64,000 nucleotides of DNA, taken from NCBI RefSeq assembly GCF_019844075.1, contig NZ_CP081964.1, positions 2,976,001-3,040,000 of the forward strand, read 5' to 3'. The stretch is from Curtobacterium sp. TC1 (lineage in GTDB: Bacteria > Actinomycetota > Actinomycetes > Actinomycetales > Microbacteriaceae). A model generated the notes under the pieces. That model made no database searches and was not told the origin of the DNA. It worked only from the letters and a program-made list of their open reading frames with translations. The position numbers and the translations under genes were made by a program. Shown here piece after piece: positions 16,877-24,911 of the stretch (position 1 is its first letter; the number at the start of each line of letters is the position of its first letter).

Positions 16877-18346
16877 TCAGCTGCGCGCGGCCAAGCGGTG
16901 CACGACGGCCTTCGTCGCCTCGTACAGCTCGCGGTAGTCGTGGTAGCCGGGCTCGTACGCAGCCGTCGCGACGGGGTCCGGCTCGATGATCGTCGACGGC
17001 GGGTTCCACTGCCGGATGTCGACGTCGGCCACGAGCGCTGCCGCCAGGAACGCCGACCCGTACGACGCTCCCACGGTCACCGACGGCACCGTCTGCCGCA
17101 GCCCGGTCACGTCGCTCACGATCGTCGGCCAGAGCCGTCCGAGCAGCCCGCCCCCGGCCCCGACGAGCTCGCGGACCTCGACCCCGGCGGCACGAAGCAC
17201 CTCGATGTTGTGCCGGACCGCGTAGGCCGTCGCCTCGAGCGTCGCCCGGTAGACGTCGCCACGGGTGTGCCGCACGGTCAGCCCGGCGATCACCCCGCGC
17301 GCGTCCGGATCGGCGATGGGCGTCCGCTCCCCCGCGAAGTACGGCAGCATCAACAGCCCGTTCGCGCCGATCCCGGCACACCGCGCCTCCTCGAGCATGG
17401 TCGCCCACTCGCCGTCGACCAGCCGTCGCAGCCAGTCGGTGATCGCCCCGGAGGTCGCCATCCCTCCCGACACGCTCGGCTGCCCCGGGTGCGTCCCGAC
17501 CGTCGTCCACATCCCCGGCACCGGCGTCGGCTCGGTGGTCGGCACGATCATGAACATCGTGGTGCCGTACTGCAGGAACATCCGGCCCGGCACGGACTCG
17601 CCGACGCTCACGCCCTCCGCCCACGCGTCGATGGTGCCGGCCGTCACGGGGATGCCGACCGGGAGGCACGTGGCCGCGGCGGCCTCGCGCGTCACCACGC
17701 CCGCCTGGTCACCGGACCACAGCAGCCGCGGCATGGGCAGGCCGGGCGCGAGCCGCTCGCACCACTCGGGGATCCACACGTTCTCGCGCACGTCGTAGAG
17801 CGGCGTGGTCTGGCTGGCCGAGTGGTGGTCGAGGACGTACTCCCCGGTGAGCAGCTCCACCACGCGTGACGCCGGCATCGTGAAGCGGACGGCACGCGCC
17901 CACACCTCGGGCTCTCGCCGGGCGACCCACGCGAGCTTCGCCCCGGCGGCCTGCGTGCTCAGCCCGGAGCCGCAGCGCGCGCGGACCGCGTCCTCGCCAC
18001 CGAGTTCCGCGGTCAGCTCGTCCAACAGGTCGGCAGTCCGAGTGTCGACGCCGTACAGGACCGCCGGGCGCAACGGCTTGCCGACCGCGTCGGTGAGCAG
18101 CACGCACGGACCGATGCCGCTCACCCCGACCGCCTGCACGTCGGCCTCGGGGGCGAGTGCGAGGAGCTCGTGCGTCAACGTCGTGAACTCGTCCCACCAC
18201 ACGGCCGCGTCCATCTCGACCAGCCCCTGGGCAGGGCGGTCGACGTCGTGCTTGCGACCCACCTCGGCGATCACGGTGCCGTCGAACCGGGCCAGTAGCG
18301 CCTTCGTGCTCGACGTCCCGATGTCCAGACCGAGCACCGCCCGCAT
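16877..18346 (-). CDS. FGGY-family carbohydrate kinase
   Basis: 489 residues with the two actin-like ATPase domains of FGGY kinases: LDIGTSSTKALLARFDG at the N-terminus, then VEMDAAVWWDEF, GVSGIGPCVLLTD, a GTIDAWAEGVSVGES ADP/sugar segment, and GAGGGLLGRLWPTIVSDVTG near residue 390. The overall style is closest to xylulokinase/gluconokinase-like members of unknown substrate. It faces the tetritol operon across a terminator and could serve another polyol or ketose; nothing in the sequence fixes this. ATG at 18346 follows GGAGG. Confidence 0.82.
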   Translation of the reverse strand: MRAVLGLDIGTSSTKALLARFDGTVIAEVGRKHDVDRPAQGLVEMDAAVWWDEFTTLTHELLALAPEADVQAVGVSGIGPCVLLTDAVGKPLRPAVLYGVDTRTADLLDELTAELGGEDAVRARCGSGLSTQAAGAKLAWVARREPEVWARAVRFTMPASRVVELLTGEYVLDHHSASQTTPLYDVRENVWIPEWCERLAPGLPMPRLLWSGDQAGVVTREAAAATCLPVGIPVTAGTIDAWAEGVSVGESVPGRMFLQYGTTMFMIVPTTEPTPVPGMWTTVGTHPGQPSVSGGMATSGAITDWLRRLVDGEWATMLEEARCAGIGANGLLMLPYFAGERTPIADPDARGVIAGLTVRHTRGDVYRATLEATAYAVRHNIEVLRAAGVEVRELVGAGGGLLGRLWPTIVSDVTGLRQTVPSVTVGASYGSAFLAAALVADVDIRQWNPPSTIIEPDPVATAAYEPGYHDYRELYEATKAVVHRLAARS

Positions 18347-18426
18347 GCCGCCTCCTTCGCCGCCACACGACCGCCGTCGGTCGCGTCCCGAGTCTACGAA
18401 CGATCCGCAGCTGCGAAGCGACGCGT

Positions 18427-18960
18427 CTACGGCGCGGGCGAGGAGTGCGGCTCGTTAAACAAGACGCCGCGGATCTCCTGGATTGACACTCGTGGTCCTC
18501 CGATTTCGCGTCGCACCGCTGCAACAATCTCCGCGAACGCGTTGACGAGCTCATCTCGTCCTCTGTCGGAGAGGGTCACGCTACCGGCGGCCGAACCCAC
18601 ATTCCGATCGTAGGCCCGGTTCCAGACCTGAACTTTTTTCACGACATCGGCATGTGCCCAAACAGCTATCTGCGCCCGCATCTTCGCCTCCCCTGTGGCG
18701 TCGAACGTGTGACCTGCGAAGCGCTTCATGATGCTCTCGACAAGTTCGGTGTAGGCCTGCCTCGCAGCTGCATCTCGAGCCATCCGCCGCTCATCGGCCC
18801 ATGTCTTGAGCCCGATGGCGGCGGTAAGCGCGACGAGTGAGGCACCAGACAGCGTTGTTCCGGTCGCAAGTACGGACCGGTCGGCGGTCAGCCCGACAAC
18901 GGTTATGACTAGGCCGAGGGCGCCCAATAGCGCACTCACCCAGACGAGTGCTTTGCGCAC
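18427..18960 (-). CDS. Two-TM membrane protein of unknown function
   Basis: 177 residues from a GTG at 18960 with GGGGGT upstream. Two hydrophobic helices lie at about 5-27 and 33-52, followed by a charged cytoplasmic domain rich in Ala, Arg and Glu (DERRMARDAAARQAYTELVE). I do not recognise the family. Base composition is clearly less GC-rich than in neighbouring genes, with more A/T at third positions, so recent acquisition or relaxed selection is possible. It is isolated between the FGGY kinase gene and an exported-protein operon. Confidence 0.6.
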   Translation of the reverse strand: MRKALVWVSALLGALGLVITVVGLTADRSVLATGTTLSGASLVALTAAIGLKTWADERRMARDAAARQAYTELVESIMKRFAGHTFDATGEAKMRAQIAVWAHADVVKKVQVWNRAYDRNVGSAAGSVTLSDRGRDELVNAFAEIVAAVRREIGGPRVSIQEIRGVLFNEPHSSPAP

Positions 18961-18981
18961 TTGACCCCCAATAGAACGAAA

Positions 18982-19012
18982 ATCAGCCCGGGCCGAATGG
19001 CGACGGGCTGAT
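18982..19012. terminator. Hairpin upstream of the two-TM gene
   Basis: ATCAGCCCG-N13-CGGGCTGAT, perfect 9-bp stem in the intergenic space between divergent genes. It may be a terminator relic or a leader structure; role uncertain. Confidence 0.35.
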
Positions 19013-19164
19013 CGTGATGCATCGATCATACCCGAGGCTGACGACGCGGTGGGGTCCGATGAACGAGTGTGGACAACATGTTCTCCCCGGCCGAGACGCC
19101 CAGCTGCCTGTCGGGGGCCGGACGTACCGTACTCACGACTCCGATGCACCACGAGGGGAACCCG

Positions 19165-20241
19165 ATGAAGAAGTCAGCCTGGCTGCCAGCAGTCATCGCG
19201 CCGGTGGTCGTCGCCGGCGCCGTCGCCGCTCCGATGATCGCGAACGCCGCGAACGACCCGATCGCGGGGACGAACCCGACCGCGGCGGACGTCATCGCCA
19301 GCATCGCGAAGTCGTCGGACGCGCAGTACTCCGGCAAGCTCACGCAATCGAGCGACCTCGGGCTCCCCGAGCTGCCGACCGGCTCCGGCGGATCCTCGCT
19401 CGAGGGCGACGCCTCGGACGTGCTCGGCCTGCTCACCTCGTCGCACACCGCCCGTGTGTACGTCGACGGTGCCAGCAAGCAGCGCATCCAGCTGACGCAG
19501 CAGCTCGCCGAGCAGGACCTGGTCCGCAACGGGTCCGAGGTCTGGACCTGGGACTCGAAGGAGCGCACCGCCACGCACGTGACGCTCCCCTCCGACTCGG
19601 CGAAGGCCCCGCAGGACGGCACCACCACGCCGACCGACATCGCGGAGCAGGCCGTCGACGCCATCACCCCGACCACCACGGTCTCGAAGCCGACCGAGGT
19701 CAGCGTCGCAGGGCACGACGCCTGGCAGATCACCCTGACGCCGAAGTCCTCCGACACCCTGGTCGGCACCGTCCGACTGGCGGTCGACCAGCAGACCGGG
19801 CTCCCGCTCCGTGCGACGATCCAGGCCGCCGGGCAGGACGAACCCGCGGTGCAGGTCGGGTTCACCAGCCTCGACTACGGCGCCCCGGCCGCGCGGCTCT
19901 TCGACTTCACGCCGCCGTCGAACGCGAAGGTCACCGAGAAGGACCTGTCCGACGCCGAGCACGACGCCCACGCGGAAGGCGACCACGCTCGCGGTGCGCA
20001 CGACGGCGACGAGCCGACGTTCACCGGCGAGGGCTGGGGCACGATCGCCGAGCTCCCCGCCGGGACCGTGGACCAGTCGTCCCTCGGCGACGAGGCCTCG
20101 GGTCTGCTCGGCCAGCTCACGAAGGCGGTCGACGGCGGCCGTGCCGTCCAGACCTCGCTCGTGTCGGTGTACCTGACCGACGACGGCCGGGTCCTCGCCG
20201 GCGCCGTGCCGGTGTCGTCGCTGGTCGCCGCCGCGAAGTGA
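19165..20241 (+). CDS. Exported LolA/RseB-like lipid-interacting protein
   Basis: 358 residues from the ATG at 19165 behind GAGGGGAA. The N-terminus MKKSAWLPAVIAPVVVAGAV ending AAPMIANAAN is a Sec signal peptide with an AxA-type cleavage site. The mature part shows a half-barrel pattern as in LolA, LppX and RseB: repeated TVRLAVDQQTGLPLRATIQA-type strands around residue 200, and DYGAPAARLFDFTPP. A His/Asp-rich linker (DAEHDAHAEGDHARGAHD) precedes the last 90 residues. Such proteins bind lipids or modulate regulators outside the membrane. Its stop overlaps the start of an ABC ATPase gene, so it probably works with that exporter. Confidence 0.75.
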   Translation: MKKSAWLPAVIAPVVVAGAVAAPMIANAANDPIAGTNPTAADVIASIAKSSDAQYSGKLTQSSDLGLPELPTGSGGSSLEGDASDVLGLLTSSHTARVYVDGASKQRIQLTQQLAEQDLVRNGSEVWTWDSKERTATHVTLPSDSAKAPQDGTTTPTDIAEQAVDAITPTTTVSKPTEVSVAGHDAWQITLTPKSSDTLVGTVRLAVDQQTGLPLRATIQAAGQDEPAVQVGFTSLDYGAPAARLFDFTPPSNAKVTEKDLSDAEHDAHAEGDHARGAHDGDEPTFTGEGWGTIAELPAGTVDQSSLGDEASGLLGQLTKAVDGGRAVQTSLVSVYLTDDGRVLAGAVPVSSLVAAAK

Positions 20242-21242
20242 GCGCACCGGAACCCGCGCGCACGACGGACCCCACCGCCGTGGACGCGACCCGCCCGACC
20301 CCGGACACCGACCTCGCGATCCGCACCACGGGCCTCCAGAAGGTCTTCCGCAAGCAGCGCGCCGTCGACGGCATCGACCTGTCGGTGCCGCGCGGCGCGG
20401 TGTTCGGGTTCCTCGGACCGAACGGCTCCGGCAAGACGACCACGATCCGGATGCTCCTCGGACTGTCGAGCGCGACGGGTGGCACGATCGAGGTGCTCGG
20501 CCAGTCGATGCCGAAGGCGCTGCACCAGGTGCTGCCGCGCGTCGGCGCCCTGGTCGAGGGGCCGGCCTTCTACCCGTACCTGTCCGGACGGGCGAACCTG
20601 CAGCGCTTCGACGCGGCGGACCCCACGTCGGACCCGCGCACCCGGAAGGACCGCGTCGCGTACGCCCTCGACCGTGTCGGCCTGTCCCACGCCGCCGACA
20701 AGAAGGCGCATGCGTACTCGCTCGGCATGAAGCAGCGGCTGGGCCTGGCGAACGCCCTGCTCTCCCCGCGGGACCTGCTGGTGCTCGACGAGCCGACCAA
20801 CGGCCTCGACCCGCAGGGCACCCGCGAGGTCCGCAACCTCATCCGTTCCCTGGCGGACGACGGCACCACCGTGTTCGTGTCGAGCCACCTCCTCGCCGAG
20901 ATCGAACAGGTCTGCACCCACGCAGCGGTGATGCGCACCGGCAAGCTCGTCGCGCAGGGCGAGCTCGACGAACTGCGCTCCGCCGGAGCCCGCACCGTGA
21001 CCGTCCGCACACCCGACGTCGGGCAGGCGGGCAGCGTGCTGACGCGGCTCGGGCTCGCGCCCCGGCACGACGGCGGCGCCGACGTGCTGGTGGCGGACCT
21101 GCCGCACGAGCTCCTGCCGGAGACCATCACCGCCGAGCTCGTCCGCGCCGACGTCCGCGTCCGTGGGCTGACGGTCGGCGGCGGCACGCTCGAGGACCTG
21201 TTCGTCGCACTCACCGGAGAGGGCTTCGATGTCGCTGCCTGA
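20238..21242 (+). CDS. ABC transporter ATP-binding protein (ABC-2 exporter)
   Basis: 334 residues from a GTG overlapping the preceding TGA. Walker A GPNGSGKT is at 60-67, the signature region reads YSLGMKQRL near 160 and Walker B is LLVLDEPTNGLDP; an accessory C-terminal domain of about 100 residues follows, as in CcmA/BcrA-type drug or lipid exporters. It energises the membrane subunit encoded next, whose gene it overlaps by 14 bases. Coupling to the LolA-like protein upstream suggests a lipid or envelope substrate (inference). Confidence 0.9.
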   Translation: MSAPEPARTTDPTAVDATRPTPDTDLAIRTTGLQKVFRKQRAVDGIDLSVPRGAVFGFLGPNGSGKTTTIRMLLGLSSATGGTIEVLGQSMPKALHQVLPRVGALVEGPAFYPYLSGRANLQRFDAADPTSDPRTRKDRVAYALDRVGLSHAADKKAHAYSLGMKQRLGLANALLSPRDLLVLDEPTNGLDPQGTREVRNLIRSLADDGTTVFVSSHLLAEIEQVCTHAAVMRTGKLVAQGELDELRSAGARTVTVRTPDVGQAGSVLTRLGLAPRHDGGADVLVADLPHELLPETITAELVRADVRVRGLTVGGGTLEDLFVALTGEGFDVAA

Positions 21243-22122
21243 CACTGCAGGCTCGCTGCCCGAGACCGCACGTCCGCCGGTGGACACCGCCGCGCCGGCT
21301 CGGCGCCGGCAGCGCTCCTTCGCCCTGCTCGGCTCCGAACTCGCGCTGGTGTTCCGGCGTCGCCGCGCCTGGGCGATGCTCGGTGCGCTCGCCCTGGTGC
21401 CGATCCTCATCGCGGTCGCCGTGAAGCTGACGACCGACGGTGACGACGGTGGCCCGGCGTTCCTCGGCGACATCACCAACAACGGCCTGTTCGTGGCGTT
21501 CACCGCGCTGACGGTGTCGATCCCGCTCTTCCTGCCGCTCACCGTCGGCGTGGTCGCGGGCGACACCGTCGCTGGGGAAGCCAGCCACGGCACCATCCGC
21601 TACCTGCTCGTCGCGCCCACCGGCCGGGTGCGCTTCATCCTGGTGAAGTTCGCCGGGGCGGTGGCGTTCTGCCTGGCGGCCACGCTGCTGGTGGTGCTCG
21701 TCGGTGCCGCGATCGGTGCCGTGCTGTTCCCGATCGGCCCGGTCACGCTGCTGTCCGGCACCCAGGTCGGCGGAGCGTCCTACGCCGGACGGGCGCTCCT
21801 GCTCGCCCTGTACGTGGCGATGTCGATGCTCGGGCTGGTGGCGATCGGCATGTTCGCCTCGACGCTGACGAACGTGCCGGTCGGCGCGATGGCCGCGACG
21901 GTCGTGCTCGCCGGGGCCTCGCAGGTCCTCGACCAACTCCCCCAGCTCGACTGGCTGCACCCGTACCTGTTCTCGCACCAGTGGCTGGGATTCGGTGACC
22001 TGCTCCGCGACCCGATCTCGTTCGACTCGTTCGGGTCGAACGCGGTGCTGCAGCTCGGCTACGTCGACGTGTTCGGTGCGCTGGCGTACAGCCGGTTCGC
22101 CTCGAAGGACATCCTGAGCTGA
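21229..22122 (+). CDS. ABC-2 type permease subunit
   Basis: 297 residues with six predicted membrane helices beginning near residue 45 (RAWAMLGALALVPILIAVAV). GDTVAGEASHGTIRYLLVAP is the conserved cytoplasmic coupling segment of ABC-2 permeases of the BcrB/YhaP type. It overlaps the ATPase gene and ends just before a tandem-repeat region. Together the three genes form an exporter unit; substrate unknown. Confidence 0.87.
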   Translation: MSLPDTAGSLPETARPPVDTAAPARRRQRSFALLGSELALVFRRRRAWAMLGALALVPILIAVAVKLTTDGDDGGPAFLGDITNNGLFVAFTALTVSIPLFLPLTVGVVAGDTVAGEASHGTIRYLLVAPTGRVRFILVKFAGAVAFCLAATLLVVLVGAAIGAVLFPIGPVTLLSGTQVGGASYAGRALLLALYVAMSMLGLVAIGMFASTLTNVPVGAMAATVVLAGASQVLDQLPQLDWLHPYLFSHQWLGFGDLLRDPISFDSFGSNAVLQLGYVDVFGALAYSRFASKDILS

Positions 22123-22125
22123 GCT

Positions 22126-22184
22126 CGACCGTCGGGCCCGACCGTCGGGCCCGACCGCCGGGCCCGACCGCCGGGCCCGACCGC
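22126..22184. repeat. 13-bp tandem repeat, four and a half copies, between convergent genes
   Basis: CGACCGTCGGGCC repeated at 22126, 22139, 22152 and 22165 with T/C changes at one position, then a partial copy. Each unit junction carries a CGGGCCCG palindrome so the array can fold into nested hairpins, and it sits exactly where a terminator is expected between the permease gene and the convergent reductase gene. Confidence 0.8.
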
Positions 22185-22186
22185 GG

Positions 22187-23248
22187 TCACCTCGTGGGCG
22201 TCGCCGATCCGCCCGCCATCGTCTCCGTCTCGGAGCCACGCGCATCCGCGTAGCGGTCCCGCAGGTCGCGGGCCTTCTCGGAGCGGTACCAGTCGAGCCG
22301 CGCTCCGGTCTCGACGGTCTGCATGCCGATGACGACCTTGCCGCGCGACTTCATCTCGGCGAGGTCCTCGTACGCCTCGACGATGTACTCGAACGGGTAG
22401 AACCCCGAGATGAGCACCTGGAAGCGGCGTTCCTGCAGGGCCTTCGCCAACGTGGTCAGGAGTTCACGGGTCTCCTCGTCCTCAGCCGGGGCGCGCAGGA
22501 ACCGGAGCTCGATGTCGCGGCGGTCGTCCGACGACACGAAACGCTCCGCCCCGACGCCGAGGCGATCCGCCAGGAGCTCGGCGTTGCTCTCCCCGTGGTT
22601 GTCGATGAAGGCGGTGATCGGTCGGCCGTCCGCGATCGCGCGGATGCGCTCTTCCTCACCCTCCCCGTACACGACCGGCAGCGTCCCGATCTGCCGCAGG
22701 TAGTCGTGGTTGCGCGCGCTGCCGAGGGTGATCACGGTCGCACCGGCGTCGTGCGCCAGCTGACTCTCGATGTGCCCGACACCGCCCGCCGCCGCGGTGA
22801 TGACGACGGTGTCCTCCGGGCCGAGGCGCAACGATCGCACCACCGACACCGCCGTGCACCCGGCGAGGTACAGACCACCGGCGACCTCCCACCCGACGTA
22901 CTCCGGCTTCTTGATGACCGCGCCGCGCGGCACCGCGATCCAGTTCGCGTGCGATCCGCCCTGCGGCGCGTGCCCCATGACCTCGTCGCCGACCCGCAGG
23001 TCCTTCACGCCGTCGCCACGCGCCCGCACGATGCCGGCGAAGTCGACGCCCTGCCGTGCCGGGAACTCGAGCTCGATGTGGTCCCGGAGCTTCCCCTCAC
23101 GCAGGAACCGCTCGATGTGGTTCAGCCCGGCGGCGACGATCTCGACGACGATCTCGCCGGGGCCGGCCGTCGGCTTGTCCTGGGGGACGAGCTCGACGAC
23201 GCTGAAGTCGCCGTACCGGTCGTACTGGACTGCCTTGCCGTTCCGCAT
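22187..23248 (-). CDS. Zinc-free medium-chain dehydrogenase/reductase (quinone oxidoreductase-like)
   Basis: 353 residues from the ATG at 23248 behind AAGGAG. The N-terminal GroES-like domain (QYDRYGDFSVVELV and FPARQGVDFAGIV) and Rossmann domain with AAAGGVGHIESQLA identify the NADPH:quinone reductase branch; the zinc-ligand Cys/His of alcohol dehydrogenases are missing. It likely reduces quinones or enones. The C-terminal extension of about 35 residues after GKVVIGM (ARLDWYRSEKARDLRDRYAD) is longer than usual. It stands alone between terminator-like structures. Confidence 0.85.
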   Translation of the reverse strand: MRNGKAVQYDRYGDFSVVELVPQDKPTAGPGEIVVEIVAAGLNHIERFLREGKLRDHIELEFPARQGVDFAGIVRARGDGVKDLRVGDEVMGHAPQGGSHANWIAVPRGAVIKKPEYVGWEVAGGLYLAGCTAVSVVRSLRLGPEDTVVITAAAGGVGHIESQLAHDAGATVITLGSARNHDYLRQIGTLPVVYGEGEEERIRAIADGRPITAFIDNHGESNAELLADRLGVGAERFVSSDDRRDIELRFLRAPAEDEETRELLTTLAKALQERRFQVLISGFYPFEYIVEAYEDLAEMKSRGKVVIGMQTVETGARLDWYRSEKARDLRDRYADARGSETETMAGGSATPTR

Positions 23249-23343
23249 GGGTGCTCCTTCGCTGGCGTGTGCGTCCGGCCTACTCGGTTTCCCCGCGTGC
23301 AGCCCGAGCAGGCGGGGTACCGGCAGTGGACGGTTCCGACGAG

Positions 23344-23387
23344 CGGACGGGAGGCCCGTGGCGGCGTCGCCACGGGCCTCCCGTCCG
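23344..23387. terminator. Terminator hairpin after the metallophosphoesterase gene
   Basis: CGGACGGGAGGCCCGTGGCG pairs perfectly with its complement across a GCGT loop; it follows the stop of the leftward gene at 23433. Same GACGGGAGGC class as several other hairpins here. Confidence 0.82.
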
Positions 23388-23432
23388 GCAGCCACGCACG
23401 TTCAGTGCGCGTCGCGCGCAGCCAGGTTGCGC

Positions 23433-24347
23433 TCAGTGCTTGCCGGCAGCCGCGATGACGGATGCGACCGTCTCTGCGTCGAGGTGGAAGGCGAGCAGGT
23501 CGGCGTCGGGGCGCGGGACGCGCAGCGGCGTCGACCAGACGGAGCCGTCCTCGGCGACGTCGACGACGAGGGCGCCGCTGTCGACGAACGCCGATTCCTC
23601 GTCGTAGTCGCCGGTGACGTCCGTGTCGTTCGCGACCCCGGGGGCGACCAGGACCGGGACGCCGGCCAGCAAACCAGCGAAGTGGTGGTGGTAGTGCCCG
23701 CCCAGGACGACGCGCACGTCGGAGCCCCGGACCACGTCGGCGAGCGCCTCGGGGTTCTGCAGGCGCAGCGCCTCGTGCAGCGCGGTCGGGGCCGGCAGGG
23801 GCGGGTGGTGCAGGACGACGATCGTTCCGTGCGGGGCGTGGTCGCCGGCGAGCGCGGTGCGGAGCCGTTCCAGGCTCGCTCCGCTGACCTCGCCGTAGCC
23901 CGCACCCGGCACGCTCGTGTCGACCGTGACGATCCGGCGGCCCGCGACGAGGGACTGCCCCCACACCGGCACGGTCGGCGGGTGGTACTCCATCGTGTGC
24001 ACCACCGGGCGGCCGCCCTCACCGAGGACGTGGCCGTTGGACAGGACCTGGCGGAAGCCCTCCCGCAGGTCGTGGTTGCCCGGGACCGCGACGAGGGCGG
24101 CTCCGTGCCGCTCCGCCCATCCGCCGACCCGCTCGAGGACGGCGGCGTAGGACTCGGGGCTGCCGTCCTCGGACACGTCGCCCGAGACGACGACGAGACC
24201 GATGCCGGGCACCCCGTCGACGCGGGCGAGCACGCGCTCGAGGGCGGCGGTGGTGTCGACGGAGCCCTGGTGCAGGGCGCCGTCGCCGGTCAGGTGGGTG
24301 TCGGAGAGGTGGAGGACGCGGAGGGTCCCGGCTGCGGGCGGCTGCAT
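23433..24347 (-). CDS. Calcineurin-like metallophosphoesterase (CpdA-like)
   Basis: 304 residues with the complete metal site of class III cyclic-nucleotide phosphodiesterases: LSDTH near residue 15, SGDVSEDG, PGNHD, LHHPP and GGHYHHH in order. It probably hydrolyses cAMP or another phosphodiester in the cytosol. The block DVSEDGSPESYAAVLERV fits the CpdA/3',5'-cAMP phosphodiesterase subgroup. Monocistronic; its promoter region also carries the upstream terminator and an 11-bp tandem repeat. Confidence 0.85.
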   Translation of the reverse strand: MQPPAAGTLRVLHLSDTHLTGDGALHQGSVDTTAALERVLARVDGVPGIGLVVVSGDVSEDGSPESYAAVLERVGGWAERHGAALVAVPGNHDLREGFRQVLSNGHVLGEGGRPVVHTMEYHPPTVPVWGQSLVAGRRIVTVDTSVPGAGYGEVSGASLERLRTALAGDHAPHGTIVVLHHPPLPAPTALHEALRLQNPEALADVVRGSDVRVVLGGHYHHHFAGLLAGVPVLVAPGVANDTDVTGDYDEESAFVDSGALVVDVAEDGSVWSTPLRVPRPDADLLAFHLDAETVASVIAAAGKH

Positions 24348-24406
24348 GGCTCCACGCTAGCCACGCGGGCGATGGACGGGCTGGGCGGTTCGGGGGAAGG
24401 CCGGGG

Positions 24407-24439
24407 GCGCTTCGTGAGCGCTTCGTGGGCGCTTCGTGA
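24407..24439. repeat. 11-bp tandem repeat, three copies
   Basis: GCGCTTCGTGA, GCGCTTCGTGG, GCGCTTCGTGA in direct tandem, the last copy running into the left arm of the terminator hairpin at 24432. Likely slippage duplication of the hairpin base. Confidence 0.75.
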
Positions 24440-24490
24440 GCAGAAATGGTCGGGTCGGGGCCTCAGACTCGACCAATTCTGCTCACGAAG
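24432..24490. terminator. Long terminator hairpin of the GTGAGCAGAA class
   Basis: 25-base arms with two mismatches: the left arm begins CTTCGTGAGCAGAA, the right arm ends TTCTGCTCACGAAG, loop of nine bases. It follows the leftward mutarotase gene after 80 bases. A second hairpin with the same TTCTGCTCAC arm is at 42321. Confidence 0.8.
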
Positions 24491-24569
24491 TCACCCGGGC
24501 ACGCACCGGTGGTCGAAACGCGCGACGCTCCCCGGCGCACGACTCCCCGTTCGAGGTGTCCAGCGCTCC

Positions 24570-24911
24570 TCACTCGGCGGCGGCCGCCAGCTGGTCCTCC
24601 AGGTTGAACACCTCGGGCAGCACCCGCGCGGTCTGGTCCGCCCGACCCGTGGCACCGTCGAACAGGTCTTGCATGTGCGACTCCCACGCGGCTGCGACCT
24701 CGGACGCCGCGAGCGACGCGTCGGCATCGGTCACCGAGTCGGTCTCGTAGTAGCCGATCAGCAGTCCGTCGTCGTCGAGGAACAGGGAGTAGTTCCGCCG
24801 TCCGGCCGCCTCGATCGCCCGGAGCATCGCCGGCCAGACCGCGGCGTGCCGCTCGCGGTAGGCGTCCAGGTGCTCGGCCTGCACCTGCAGTCGGAAGCAG
24901 ACCCGCGTCAC
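24570..24911 (-). CDS. rhaM: L-rhamnose mutarotase
   Basis: 113 residues from a GTG at 24911 that overlaps the upstream MFS stop (GTGA). It begins VTRVCFRLQVQAEHLDAYRE, with RHAAVWPAML carrying the catalytic His and ending with a Trp/Phe-rich tail typical of RhaM. It interconverts the alpha and beta anomers of L-rhamnose so that the isomerase receives the correct form. Coupled translation with the permease and the shared operator place it in the rhamnose regulon of this window. Confidence 0.9.
   Translation of the reverse strand: MTRVCFRLQVQAEHLDAYRERHAAVWPAMLRAIEAAGRRNYSLFLDDDGLLIGYYETDSVTDADASLAASEVAAAWESHMQDLFDGATGRADQTARVLPEVFNLEDQLAAAAE

Noticed and set aside
19070..19095. LexA-like GAACATGTT sequence upstream of the LolA-like gene
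   Set aside because: Only half of the actinobacterial SOS consensus is present, and no damage-response gene follows.
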